Origin: Neurospora tetraspora
Taxonomy: Eukaryota > Ascomycota > Sordariomycetes > Sordariales > Sordariaceae
Direction of reading: 5' to 3'
Assembly: GCF_033439725.1 (NCBI RefSeq)
Contig: NW_026944384.1
Span: forward strand, 6,386,001 to 6,450,000
DNA: 64,000 nucleotides
The position numbers were made by a program, and so were the translations under genes. Shown here one piece after another: positions 30,668-40,814 of this stretch. The first letter of the stretch is position 1. Each line of letters starts with the position of its first letter. The notes below the pieces were generated by a model, which saw only the letters and a list, made by a program, of their open reading frames with translations, did not search any database and was not told the DNA's origin.

Positions 30668-31505
30668 GATCTTGAAAACAGCTTCTACAGCAGCATCTCT
30701 TGGTACATTTTTACAAGTCTTTTTGAGTTAATCTCTATTTGTTCATCACTAGCCACCAGAATAGTCTGCTCTGCATCCTGAGGTCCACTAAAGGGACATG
30801 GAGAAAGGTAGTAAAACGCTTCTCCTTATGGTAGAGCAGCCATAGGTCTCAAAGCTGCGGTAGGCTGACCACATCACATCACACCATATCATCCATCTTC
30901 GAAACTGCCGGCAGGTGAGTTCCCTGGAGGCTGCCGTTGAACCCATCCTTTCCTTCTTCCTTGTGCCATTCAACCGCCCCTTTCCTCTCGCTTATGCCTT
31001 CGCCCTCTGCTTCACGCCTCCTATTGGACACTATTTGGAAGGTGCAAAATAAGTTAGGCACCGCAACAAGCAAAGATGACCTGAACGATGATCAATTCGT
31101 TGATGACCGGGAAAAGCTATCTCGTGACAGACTCTCCGGAGTTTGTCTTACGTACTTGACTAGGTCGTTACCAAACCTGACTCGACACGTTCTTGCCTGA
31201 TAAGCAAAGGCGTGTGAGCAAGTCCGACCTGGGTCTTCGGGTCCGACGGGAAACCCCATCTCCATGGCTGCCCTATTACAGGTGCCCCCTCGATGAATCG
31301 CTCGTCGTCCTTTGGTAGTTGCCCGGTTCCTTCATGCCATGCCCAGTCATGTCATCAGATTTTCTGTGCCCTACTCGGCAGCATTTGCTGCCATGGTGAT
31401 GGCTTCCTCCAGCTGCTCTCTGGCATCCGAGTCGAGCTTATTCCAAGTTCGCATCAGCGAATGTTCCGTTTCTGGAGCCTGCCTCTCACGAAGACGTAGC
31501 CGACC
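30668..31505. other. Intergenic region
   Basis: 838 bp without a recognisable gene. It lies downstream of the 31506 F-box gene. Confidence 0.4.
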
Positions 31506-32924
31506 TTAAAGCCGGCACTCAACAACCCTCCACTTCAAGGTCGTTCTCTCCGCACGAGTCTGAGGCGGGTTGACCACCATGAGATCGAGCTTCCTCAGGT
31601 TAGCTGGAAGCCCAGTCCTGACTGACTCAATGAGCTTGCCATCCTCTGGACCCAAAGGCACAATGAAATCGTTACCCCCGAGAGCGATTAACGGCGCCTT
31701 CAGATACCTCAGCTTGCCCATTTCCGGCAAGCAATCAAGCTTGCCCGAGGCCCCAAACCGGGCCTTCATGCCAATGGCAGAAGGACGGTCCCAACCCATC
31801 ACTAACACTTCCAGAGTGTCTTTGTACGAACGTAGAACGTCGTTCCAATTGGGCATTCTGACTTGTTCGGAATTGCTAGTGGCGTTGTTGGACTCCCTGA
31901 TGTCCGTGTAACGGATCATCTTGTCGAAGTCGTCGACAAGCCTGAGCTCGCGCAACTTCATGTTTGTTCCCAACCAGGCGGAAAGGATTTCGATGGTAAA
32001 GGCCTCGTACGGCAGCTCGGATTCAACCCTGTTTCCCACGAGGGTGAGCCGCTCGACCGAGGGCGGGCAGCCGGGTGGGTATCCGGGCACATGGCTCTTG
32101 AAGTTGGTGAGGGAGTAGAGGGCACCAAAGTCGAGAGTCAAGGACTTGAGGTACGACGGGCAGTTGTTGATAAGGCTGGAATAAATGAGGATGTTTGGCG
32201 CAGTTTGGTTGGCAGGCTCCGGGCCCTCGGAATGGCGCCTGGGCTCACCAAAGCAAAGGCGAGTAGCCGCGAGACGGGGGCAGAGCTGTAGGGCCGTCGT
32301 GAGAACTTGATCCTCTATGGTGTGAAAATTCACACCGGTTTGGCCGATCATGTGGATCAGGAAACCGCCCCATTCTGAGGAATCAGTGGCGATCAGAGTG
32401 TCAAGGCTGTTTTTCAAGGTCCCGCGGAGGAAGCTGTGCTCGGGAAGAGCGTCTGCGATGGGAGTCGAAAGAAGTGGGTAGATGTTGCGCATGAATTCTG
32501 ATAATACCAAGGGCTGGGGGGGTATGAATCTGATCGGTAGCGGACGCACGTAGTCCGTAATAAAAGTTACGAGATAGCGTACGTAGCGTCTATTCTTCGG
32601 ATACAGGAGCAAGCTCCGTACAAGGCGCATAAGGGTACTCGTAGTCTTTACGGCGGCGACCTGGAACAGGGCCCGCTGAGCCGGGTAAGCGAAGCTTGTG
32701 GAAGTAAGCGCCAGTGATCGAAGGTCATTGTACCGAGGCTGCCAGGTGTCTGAGGCAGCTGAATCGATGTGGGGGTGGGTGAATGTGCCGGCCTGCTCGT
32801 TGGGGGAGATACCGACAATGTCTCCGTGGAATTCGGCAATCCTTTCTAGTATCCCTTGGGGAAGGCACTCAATTGGTGCCCATCCCGCTCCCGGAGGGGA
32901 TGCTGTCTGCTTAACGGGATTCAT
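31506..32924 (-). CDS. F-box/LRR-like protein (472 aa)
   Basis: The start is ATG at 32924 (MNPVKQTASPP). The frame runs to an earlier ATG at 33092, but that ATG lies inside a GTATGT splice donor: an intron 33094-33013 (acceptor CTTAG, branch CTAAC) sits in the 5' leader. F-box-like IECLPQGILERIAEFHGDIV with LRSLALTSTSFAYPAQRALF, then RLVRSLLLYPKNRRYVRYLV. Leucine-rich strands follow: LKSLTLDFGALYSLTNF, CPPSVERLTLVGN, TNMKLRELRLVDDF and MGKLRYLKAPL. It ends LPANLRKLDLMVVNPP and KWRVVECRL. It is the closest neighbour in sequence and in upstream DNA to the 34385 gene, so the two arose by tandem duplication including promoters. Probable SCF substrate receptor, target unknown. Confidence 0.85.
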   Translation of the reverse strand: MNPVKQTASPPGAGWAPIECLPQGILERIAEFHGDIVGISPNEQAGTFTHPHIDSAASDTWQPRYNDLRSLALTSTSFAYPAQRALFQVAAVKTTSTLMRLVRSLLLYPKNRRYVRYLVTFITDYVRPLPIRFIPPQPLVLSEFMRNIYPLLSTPIADALPEHSFLRGTLKNSLDTLIATDSSEWGGFLIHMIGQTGVNFHTIEDQVLTTALQLCPRLAATRLCFGEPRRHSEGPEPANQTAPNILIYSSLINNCPSYLKSLTLDFGALYSLTNFKSHVPGYPPGCPPSVERLTLVGNRVESELPYEAFTIEILSAWLGTNMKLRELRLVDDFDKMIRYTDIRESNNATSNSEQVRMPNWNDVLRSYKDTLEVLVMGWDRPSAIGMKARFGASGKLDCLPEMGKLRYLKAPLIALGGNDFIVPLGPEDGKLIESVRTGLPANLRKLDLMVVNPPQTRAERTTLKWRVVECRL

Positions 32925-33257
32925 TGTCGAGGGAATTCGTCGTTGGACGTTTGTGGTATCGGGTCGCGTACGCTTATGAAGCTTGTTTCTTGTTGATCGT
33001 TGTAGACGTGTTCTAAGAAGACGGCTGGCGGTTAGCTCAGGCAATAGGTAAAGTACAGTTTGGAGCGTCCATGAAGAAGGAAGAGGCAACATACCAGGTA
33101 TATATCATTCAGGACTAGGTTCAGGTCTCGACTTGATGGTCGATGCTCGAGTCGACAAGAGGTGTTCGACTTTGCAGCTCCAGAATCGTCGGTATCGGCA
33201 GGCGAGTGCGAAGAAGGACACCCGAGAGGCGACACCCGATCCAGAGGAATTCGTCAC

Positions 33258-33383
33258 AGAGGAAAAGCCAGTTGTCGCAGAAGAGAAGCGAATCGTTGCA
33301 AGAAAGAAGTGGATCGTCGTAGGGGAGAAGTGAGTCGTCGAAGAGGAGAAGAGAATCGTCGAAGGAGTGGGGAGAGTCGTCGC
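33258..33383. repeat. 21-bp minisatellite, six units
   Basis: Six consecutive imperfect units of 21 bp, for example AGAAGAGAAGCGAATCGTTGC and AGAGGAGAAGAGAATCGTCGA (each shortened here to its shared core GAGAAG..ATCGTCG). They lie about 340-460 bp upstream of the 31506 gene. The paralogous upstream region of the 34385 gene does not have the array. Confidence 0.85.
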
Positions 33384-34384
33384 GTCGAGTCGTCGAGTGG
33401 CGATAAGTATTCGACTCTGCGACGGTCGGTATGATGTTGCAACTTCTGTTGTTTCTATCAAAGACTGATTGATAAGGTTCGATGTAATCGCTGACGTTGT
33501 CGCACAAATGCGCGTGGGTGGGAGTTGTGTGGTTGATTGCGTTCCTAGGTGCACTCGAGCGTGAGGTGGTGTTTTGTTGAAGGGAGAAGATTGGCGAGGA
33601 CGGCCCGCGGGAAGATTAAGTAGTGTCGGGTCAATAACCTCTACCAGTGAAGGGGCCCGGTCAACCTGAAGTGCTGGCGAAGGTGCTGGTGAGCCCGGAA
33701 GTGAATGGCTCTAATCCCGGGCCCCGGCCGGCCCATGCACGCGGCCGGTAGCGATTTCAGGTTCAAACTCTTACTCAAAGGAACTAATCACCACACAGAT
33801 TCGCTCACGATGAACAGTTCAACCCTGGCGTAGCTCGGGGTTACCTTTTCAGACAAGACAATGGCCGATATGCGGTTATACAGGTGTAAACATAGGCGCA
33901 CTCACCCCTTTTCCTACACGTACCGAAATTTTCCCGGACACTGACCAATATTTTCAACAAAACAGTGATAATCTGTCTGAAATTGACCATTGAGATTCGT
34001 TCAAGGCTACCTCTAGCTATTTAGGGGATAATGCTTTTGTCATAGGGCGAGATGCTGTGATAGGTCTCCCTAACAGTCTAACACGAAGTGCCCATGCCCA
34101 GTAGTTACGCATCGACAACCGCGGTATCAAAGGAACACTACCTAGTTACCATAGTTGTATCGAAGCCAAAGAGCTCTTTCAAACATTTTCGCCGCCTTAA
34201 CGCCAGAAACTTCATCCCTTTGCTCGGGGAACAGTACATCATACTCTGTCCAAGTAAACTTCCTGCACGTCTTAGAGCTGACTATCAGCCTATTGTCTCG
34301 GACTCTCGGTGAATCTCACTCGACAAAAGCTCCGCCCACACCGTCTCAAAACGTTTCCGAGCTCTGTGGCTACAAGAGCTGGCA
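33384..34384. other. Intergenic region with paralogous promoter
   Basis: The part to about 33840 aligns with 36240-36740 upstream of the next F-box gene: shared TGACGTTGTCGCA, GTGAAGGGGCCC and AGGTTCAA words in the same order. The rest, 33850-34384, is unique and non-coding. Confidence 0.55.
33724..33733. promoter_or_regulatory. CCGGCCGG palindrome, copy 1
   Basis: CCCGGCCGGC about 800 bp upstream of the ATG at 32924. The same palindrome lies upstream of three other F-box/LRR genes of the array. Confidence 0.35.
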
Positions 34385-35797
34385 CTACAGCCGGAACTCA
34401 ACCACCCTCCACGTCGACGGCATCCTCTCCCCGCCGCTGCCACACTGAAGTGGGTTCCTGACCATCACATCAATCTTCCTACACCAAGGAGGAAGTCCAG
34501 TGCGCATCAACCAAGTGACCTCCCAATCCTCCACATCCAGAGGGAGACCGAACTGATTACCGCTAAAAGCATGGAGCGGCGCCTTGATATAGCGCAACTT
34601 GTGCAGCTCGGGGAGACAATCGAGCATTCCTGATGCCCCGAAGCGCCCCTGCGGGATGGCGAAGGTAGAACTGTAACAGTCCAATACCAGGACTTCGAGG
34701 GTGTCACGGTAAGAAAGGAGGATATTGTTCCAATTCTTTGGCTGGGGATGAGAATTCCGGAACCGATGGTACATAATAAGCTTGTCGAAGCCGTCTAGCA
34801 TGCGCAACTCTCGGAACTTCTTATTTGTGCCTAACCATTTAGCGAAGATATTCAGGTCGAAGAGGTGATAAGGAAGCTCCGACTCCGTCTTGTTTCCGAC
34901 GAGCGTGAGGCGCTCAACGGAGGGTGGCAAGCCGGTTGGGTAGCCGGGTTGTACGTATTGTATGAGGTTAGTCAACGACAGGAGCGCGCCGAAGTCAAGG
35001 GTTAGAGCCTTCAGCTGTGGGAGGTGGTGATTGTCCAGGAGGCTGGCGTAAATGGGCGGGTTCGGCGCTGGCTGGCTCGTTGGTTGCGGTCCCCTCTCGG
35101 CATGGCGGTGGGGTAAGTAGAAGCAAATACGGGTGGCTGTGATTTTAGGACAAAGCTGAACAGTGGCCGTGAGGAGCTGGTCCTCAAGGGTGTGCAGATT
35201 GACAACCATAGAGTCAATGAGTCGAAATGATATTCTGAGTTTATTGTCGTTCAGAGCCTTCAAAGTTTCCTGAAACAGGGGAACTATCCGGTGGAAGAAG
35301 CTGTCGTGGGGGAGGCCCTGGACAGCGGCGGTGGGCAAGAGGGGATATATATAGTGTAGAAACTCACCCAAAACCAGGGGCTGAGGAGAGATGAGGCGCT
35401 GCGGCATCCAGCGCACATGATCATTGATGGCGGCTACGAAGCAACGCACGTAGCGTCTGTTGTTTGGGTAGAGCAATAGGCTGCGAATAAGGCGCATGAG
35501 GTGGCCGGTGGTCTTGACCATAGCAACCTTGAACAAGGCACGTTGCGCCGGGTTAGAAAATGTCCTCGAGACAAGGGCCAGGGCGCGAAGGTCGTTGTAT
35601 ACCGGGCTCCAGGTGTTGGAAGCCGTTGAGTCCAGGTAAGGTTTGACGACGTCTTCGGTAAAAGTGTCCGTCTGCTCGGAGGGCGAGACGCCGGAAATGT
35701 CGCCGCAGAATTCGGCGATGGTCTCAATCACCTCCTGGGGGAGCTGCTGCAGCGTCACCCTTCCCGGAGGGGATCTTTGCTGCTCAACAGGCGCCAT
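34385..35797 (-). CDS. F-box/LRR-like protein (470 aa)
   Basis: The ATG at 35797 gives MAPVEQQRSPPGR. The 5' leader holds an intron, 35973-35898 (GTAAGT to ATTAG, branch GCTAAT), at the same place as in the 31506 gene. F-box-like LQQLPQEVIETIAEFCGDIS with LRALALVSRTFSNPAQRALF, then RLIRSLLLYPNNRRYVRCFV. Leucine-rich part: LKALTLDFGALLSLTNL, LPPSVERLTLVGN, NKKFRELRMLDGF, LDCLPELHKLRYIKAPL. It ends PPWCRKIDVMVRNPL and TWRVVEFRL. It differs from the 31506 paralogue mostly in the ligand-facing middle. No frameshift or stop. Probable SCF substrate receptor. Confidence 0.87.
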   Translation of the reverse strand: MAPVEQQRSPPGRVTLQQLPQEVIETIAEFCGDISGVSPSEQTDTFTEDVVKPYLDSTASNTWSPVYNDLRALALVSRTFSNPAQRALFKVAMVKTTGHLMRLIRSLLLYPNNRRYVRCFVAAINDHVRWMPQRLISPQPLVLGEFLHYIYPLLPTAAVQGLPHDSFFHRIVPLFQETLKALNDNKLRISFRLIDSMVVNLHTLEDQLLTATVQLCPKITATRICFYLPHRHAERGPQPTSQPAPNPPIYASLLDNHHLPQLKALTLDFGALLSLTNLIQYVQPGYPTGLPPSVERLTLVGNKTESELPYHLFDLNIFAKWLGTNKKFRELRMLDGFDKLIMYHRFRNSHPQPKNWNNILLSYRDTLEVLVLDCYSSTFAIPQGRFGASGMLDCLPELHKLRYIKAPLHAFSGNQFGLPLDVEDWEVTWLMRTGLPPWCRKIDVMVRNPLQCGSGGERMPSTWRVVEFRL

Positions 35798-37374
35798 TGT
35801 TAAAGATATGAATGCTGGTTATTGTAAGTTCGTTGTACTGGCTGGGTTGCCTCTGGTGATCTTTCTTGTCGTGAACCGTAATATATGAGGGGCTTTTCTA
35901 ATGAAGAAGAATTAGCCCAGGCAACAGGTATCATCTGGATGTTGCTGAAGAAGGACCTGAAGGAGTAACTTACATGAGCGACTGTTGCGCAAGTTGCCTT
36001 GGGTCAGAATCAGATGGAGGGTTCAAGTCGGTGACGATTGTCGAGTCGATGCTACGAGCTTGAGCTTTCAACTTTATAAGCGTCGGGATTGTGTTTTTGC
36101 CGGTACTGGACGAACTTGTCGCGGGATTGAAGGAAGTTGTCAGTCGTCAATTCGTCGCGCAAAGAAGGCTAGTTGACTGCGACAGCTGGTGTAATGTCAC
36201 AGCTGTTCTTCGTTCGGTCTTTTCGTGGAAGACGGGGCGATGAGGCTCGATTGAATGACGACGTTGTCGCAAGAAGGCCTGATGCGGGGAGTTGCGTGGT
36301 TGATGTTGCAGTCCCCAGAGGAAATCGAGGGTGAGCGGATGGAGATGTTGAGTGGAAGAAGTTGGAAGGAGGGGCACCCCGCGGCCGGACGATTAAATAT
36401 TACAGAAGTCGTCGCCCAGTAAAGCGTTCTTCTGGTCAGGTGAAGGGTTCCGATCAGTGAAGGGCTCCGGGTGGATGGGCGGGATATCCCAAATGTCATC
36501 GGCCCGTGAAGGGGCCCAGGGGCGGTCAAGTGCCGGTGAATGTGCGGGAGCAAGTCACTGTGAACGGGCCCACTCCCGGCCGGCTCTTGCCGCCCTTGTT
36601 CCCGGCCGGCAGCTATCTTAGGTTCAACCCTTCTTCAACCCTTCACTGGAAGGAACTGAGGACCGTGCAGACTCGCCCACGATGACCTCTTCAACACTGT
36701 CGTTGCCAAGAGTCGTGGTTGTGGACAAGTGAGACCGTGAATGGCCGTCTATGCGTGTTTACACGGTCGTAATGAACTCGCTTCCTTGTGACTCGTCGAA
36801 GTCCAGATATTATCCCTCGTTCCTTTCTATAAGCACTTTCCGTGTATTTTGGTAGGTTCAAGTTCATCCAGGTGGTTTGAAGTCGGACGTTTGTGGAGTT
36901 TATTCCATGTCCTACTCAAATGAACCAACTAGGTACTGCTGATCTCTATCCTAGACCAGCTCTCGGTAGCTTTATTTAACTATGTGTCCTTGCCTCTTCT
37001 TGATGTCTTTCTCAAGGTATCTGAGACCTGTGACAGTTCCATGTTTCCTCAAAAGTTTATCTCCCCATGAGAGTCCACTGTTCCAAAACCTTGACTTGTT
37101 TCATTTCCTCAAGTTACCGTACCCAGCGAGCCATGAACTAGCCAAGGGAAAACATGACTGGCGCAACATATCGGACAGAAAACCGCCAAGGCCTGGCCTG
37201 TGGTTGAGCCCGCAGTCGATGCGGTGCCAGCACTCCTGAGAGTCGGTGACGATCTAGATTATGGCTGATTTGGGGCGATGTTGCTCCATGAGTTGAAGGG
37301 AGACAGAAAGAGATTGTACCAAGGTCCCCGGTTCTGTCTGAGTGGCGGAGTATATTTCCTTGTACGATCACACT
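35798..37374. other. Upstream region and spacer, 1.6 kb
   Basis: Contains the 5' leader and promoter of the 34385 gene and the copy of the promoter shared with 33384-33840. The remainder to 37374 is non-coding. No element recognised. Confidence 0.45.
36575..36610. promoter_or_regulatory. Two CCCGGCCGGC palindromes, copy 2
   Basis: CCCGGCCGGC at 36575-36584 and again at 36601-36610, about 780 bp upstream of the ATG at 35797, matching the position of the palindrome upstream of the 31506 gene. Confidence 0.4.
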
Positions 37375-37715
37375 GCACACCGAAGCGACTTGAAGCCGAG
37401 GGCATGGAGGTGTTGACTACAGCGACCTTGAATAAGGCGCGCTGAGCAGCGTTGGTGAATGTCTTGGAAATAAGCGACAGTGCCCGAAGGTCCTTGTAGG
37501 CCGGTTGCCAGGTATTGGATGCCGCTGAATCCAGGTATGGGTGGACGATGACTTCGGTAAAACTGTCTGCCTGCTCAGAGGGCGAGACACGAGCAAGCAG
37601 GCTTCGTAGGAAGCACATGAGACTACCGGTGGTCTTTACGACGGCGACCTGGAATAGGGCGCGCTGGGCCGGGTATGAGAAGCTCTTGGACGTGAGGGCT
37701 AGTGAACTCCAGGGT
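37375..37715 (-). pseudogene. Chimeric relic of F-box/LRR N-termini
   Basis: Reading the minus strand from 37715, one open frame first gives SLALTSKSFSYPAQRALF and VAVVKTTGSLMCFLRSLL, resembling the middle of the N-terminal domain. It then jumps back to RVSPSEQADSFTEV, HPYLDSAASNTWQP and LSLISKTFTNAAQRALF, that is, an earlier part of the domain from another copy. The order is therefore later part, earlier part, later part. No leucine-rich region follows. This is a rearranged leftover of unequal exchange between tandem copies, not a gene. Confidence 0.75.
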
Positions 37716-38317
37716 ATTCTCGAACGTTAGAAGCAGCGTGGATTTCCGGTGGATTCATGTTGTGTTGAACGCTACGGAGGCGGACATCACGGGAGACGAC
37801 AAAAGTATTGGTAAATGTTTCGAGTGATGTAAGTGAGAGAATGTGTCTGTAATTTTGTAGAAATAGAACGAAGTCTGATTATATATATTGGGCAGCTTTC
37901 TGTGAATGGTATCTACTTTGTGCTAAAGAAGATAAGATATGGTGACTGTTCAGCTCGTTGACACCAGTGGTTCAAAGTTGAAAGTTTTTTTTGGGGGGTT
38001 TGCTTGTCCTAATCTCAGTCCGGGATCAACGCATGCTACTTCTACTGAGGTATACCTCCCCAGTGTTGGGTGCCTTTGTATCTGAAACGTGTGTGACTTC
38101 CATGATTCTTAACTGTCTCCTCCCATGACAGTCCATTCCGGCAAAGATTCGAACTGTTCCATGCTCTTGTCAACCCGGGGGCCAGGGCCCATGAATCAGC
38201 CAAGTGCTCAAACTCTCTCTGCCAGCATCAACACCAGATTCCAACGCATGACGTGTTTGTGAAGGTTTCATATCCTCTATCCGGGACCTCCCGCGTCCTA
38301 GCAAAATTCGATGCGGT
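37716..38317. other. Intergenic region
   Basis: 600 bp without recognisable gene; 3' flank of the 38318 gene at its right end. Confidence 0.4.
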
Positions 38318-39964
38318 TTAGAACGAAAACTCAATGGTCCTCCACGCGTAACCCTCATCTTCCTCCATACTTGGTTCAACGACCACGACATCCAGTTTTC
38401 TCAATGACGGTGGAAGTTCAGCTTGAATGAGGCCGAGGATGTTATGGTCGTCACCGGGACCGTGTATCCGAATGCCCAGCAATTCACTATGCCAAGACGG
38501 ACGATTGTCCGGCTCATTGTTCTCCTGCTCATCGCTCACTTGCTCATCGTCCTCCTGCTCATCATCCACCTGCAGAAGCTCAGTCATGTACTCATCCATG
38601 TTCATTGCCGAGCCGTCAGGCAGAACGACAAGTCCCAAGTCCTCCCAGTCATTATTTGGCGGCTGAAATTCCGGCATATCGTCCCTGAGGTAGTGTAGGG
38701 GTACTTTCAGGTAAGCCAGCCTTTTGAGCTGCGGTAGACAGTCAAGCATCCCGCTGGGCCCGAACCGAGCCCCCACGTAGTGCGTGCCTTCGAAGTAGCG
38801 ATTTCCGTCTATGACGATAAGCTCCAGGGTATCTTTGAACATTGGAAGTATTGTGTTCCAGTTATGCTTCTTGGGCCCAGCCCCGGGATACCAATCACAT
38901 CTTTGAAGCATTCGCAGTTCCCGCAACTTTGTGTTGGTGCTGAGCCATTCGTACAAGTCGTCGAGGGGAATCTCAAATCCAGCATCGTCGTTGCCCACGA
39001 TTTTGAGATACTCGACGGTGGGAGGACATCCGCTAGGGTATCCAGGTACACATTGACGCAATTGTAGCAGTGAATACGAGAGTGCACCGACGTCCAATGT
39101 TAGGGACTTGAGCCTGAAGCAATCTTGACCTAAGAGACCATCTGTCAGGTATGGAAAGGCTTTTGGTGTCAAAGGGCGCGATCCCCAATGAATCCAGGTA
39201 TTCCGATAGAACAGCCTAGCCCCCCTGATCTGAGGGCAAAGCTCCAAGATCGCCCTTAGGATGTGGTCTCCCACAATGTAGTGGGATGGTCGCGAGGTGT
39301 CTGTAGAGGTAATCTGCCTTTCCGATGCAGCAGTATCTGAGCTGACCGATTCAGGACTCCTCGAGACAAAAGGTAGCAACAGGCTACGGAAGAAGCAGGC
39401 GTTCCGCAACTGGTCCAAGGCAGGTGTGTGTAAGAGTGGGCCGAGAGTTTGTACCGACGCCGATATAGGATCGAGGATGTCGGGAGGGTTTTGACGGCCG
39501 ATAAGATTTTCGCGGGGCAGCGGAGACGCCACAAGCCACTGCACATACTTCCGGTTTGCCGGGTATTCCAGCAAGCTACGGAGTAGACGGAGCATGCCTA
39601 TGGAGCTGCGCGTCATGCTAACCCTAAAGAGGGCCCGTTGTGCGGGTGCCGTGAACGCTCTAGACGCAAGTGATGACGATCGAAGATAGTCGTAAGGCGT
39701 GGGCTCTGTACGACGGGGGACTTCTAGATGCCTATCTCGAGGTATGAAGGGACACGGTGTTTCATCGTCGGGAAAGTCAACCCGGTCTCGTCCTGAGACG
39801 TAAGCAATTTCGCCGACGAATTCGAAGATCCTCTCCAAAAGCTCGATGGGAAGCTTCTCGATCGTCGTCGTTCCTGGAAGACATGGCGGCCGGATATCCA
39901 CGAAGGCGCTGCAATCTCCCTGCGCCATGTTCTCGACATAGTCGTCGCTCTTTCGCTTTGACAT
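38318..39964 (-). CDS. F-box/LRR-like protein with acidic insert (548 aa)
   Basis: The start is ATG at 39964 (MSKRKSDDYVENM). The upstream frame begins at TTG and crosses a GTATGT donor, so a 5'-leader intron is likely here too. F-box-like IEKLPIELLERIFEFVGEIA with SLASRAFTAPAQRALF, then RLLRSLLEYPANRKYVQWLV. Leucine-rich strands: LKSLTLDVGALSYSLLQL, CPPTVEYLKIVGN, TNTKLRELRMLQRC, LDCLPQLKRLAYLKVPL. A low-complexity acidic insert, VDDEQEDDEQVSDEQENNE, precedes the C-terminal LPPSLRKLDVVVVEPSMEED and WRTIEFSF, and is not seen in the other copies. Probable SCF substrate receptor; the insert looks like a recent repeat expansion. Confidence 0.87.
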   Translation of the reverse strand: MSKRKSDDYVENMAQGDCSAFVDIRPPCLPGTTTIEKLPIELLERIFEFVGEIAYVSGRDRVDFPDDETPCPFIPRDRHLEVPRRTEPTPYDYLRSSSLASRAFTAPAQRALFRVSMTRSSIGMLRLLRSLLEYPANRKYVQWLVASPLPRENLIGRQNPPDILDPISASVQTLGPLLHTPALDQLRNACFFRSLLLPFVSRSPESVSSDTAASERQITSTDTSRPSHYIVGDHILRAILELCPQIRGARLFYRNTWIHWGSRPLTPKAFPYLTDGLLGQDCFRLKSLTLDVGALSYSLLQLRQCVPGYPSGCPPTVEYLKIVGNDDAGFEIPLDDLYEWLSTNTKLRELRMLQRCDWYPGAGPKKHNWNTILPMFKDTLELIVIDGNRYFEGTHYVGARFGPSGMLDCLPQLKRLAYLKVPLHYLRDDMPEFQPPNNDWEDLGLVVLPDGSAMNMDEYMTELLQVDDEQEDDEQVSDEQENNEPDNRPSWHSELLGIRIHGPGDDHNILGLIQAELPPSLRKLDVVVVEPSMEEDEGYAWRTIEFSF

Positions 39965-40081
39965 GATGTTGCTTACAGTCGATGAAGCGGCACTACTGTT
40001 GGCATCTGGCGTCAGTATAGTTCTGAAATCATTGCGAGACAAACGGAGGTTGCGGGCAAGGATGCACACACATACTGGCAA

Positions 40082-40814
40082 GACTTTAGAGAGCTGAGTT
40101 TGGGATCATTCCCAGGCTGGAGAAAGGCGTAAAAGCGAATGTAGAGGTGGTTGCAAGGTGCAGGTTGCAAGTGGTCCGGGCGACGAATGCGAAAGGTTTC
40201 GGTTGACGAGGGAGGATGGGGCGAGAACTTTAAATAAGGTACTGCGAGGTCAAAGGTTTTGACGCAGCAGCGTACTGACTCACTGGGGGAAGTCAATGTG
40301 ACCAGTTCCGTCCTGGATAACAAACGGAAGAAAATGGAAAGCGTGACTGGCCAACATACTGAAACTTTGAAAGGGCAGGCAGGATCATGAGCCGGCCAAT
40401 GGGTGGGCTCCGGAGCCTGCCTGTGAAGGCGCCTACCCCGGCCGGCAAAACCAGATGGAACTCGGAATGTACTTTCTCCAGAATCCTGAAAGATTGACAA
40501 GAGCATTACACTGGGGTGTGTCACAATACACTACCGCCTTGAAAGATTCATGTAAATCCTTCGCAGTCCCACTCCTAAGTCCCTCATGCGTAATCTTTCC
40601 ATCTGGATTCTCGTTCCCGTTTGACTCCAGCGTAGAGGTATCCCAATCCCTTTTTTGGCCGTGACTCCCAGCAAACAGATGCTCTTTGGGGTCATCCAAC
40701 TGCTCGAACACTTCATTGTACAAGGAGCAAACGCCAGGGTCATCAAGCGTTGACACCTGCGGTCATAGGTAATGAATGTGTCATTACCCTGAAAGCGACC
40801 AAGCCGGTTCGTAT
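40082..40814. other. Spacer with CCGGCCGG palindrome, copy 3
   Basis: Upstream region of the 38318 gene. CCCCGGCCGGC lies at 40436-40446, about 470 bp before the ATG at 39964. No coding content recognised. Confidence 0.4.

Noticed and set aside
32925-33092. N-terminal 56-residue extension of the 31506 F-box protein
   Set aside because: It covers a GTATGT to TTAG intron in the leader that is conserved in position in paralogues; the conserved start is 32924.
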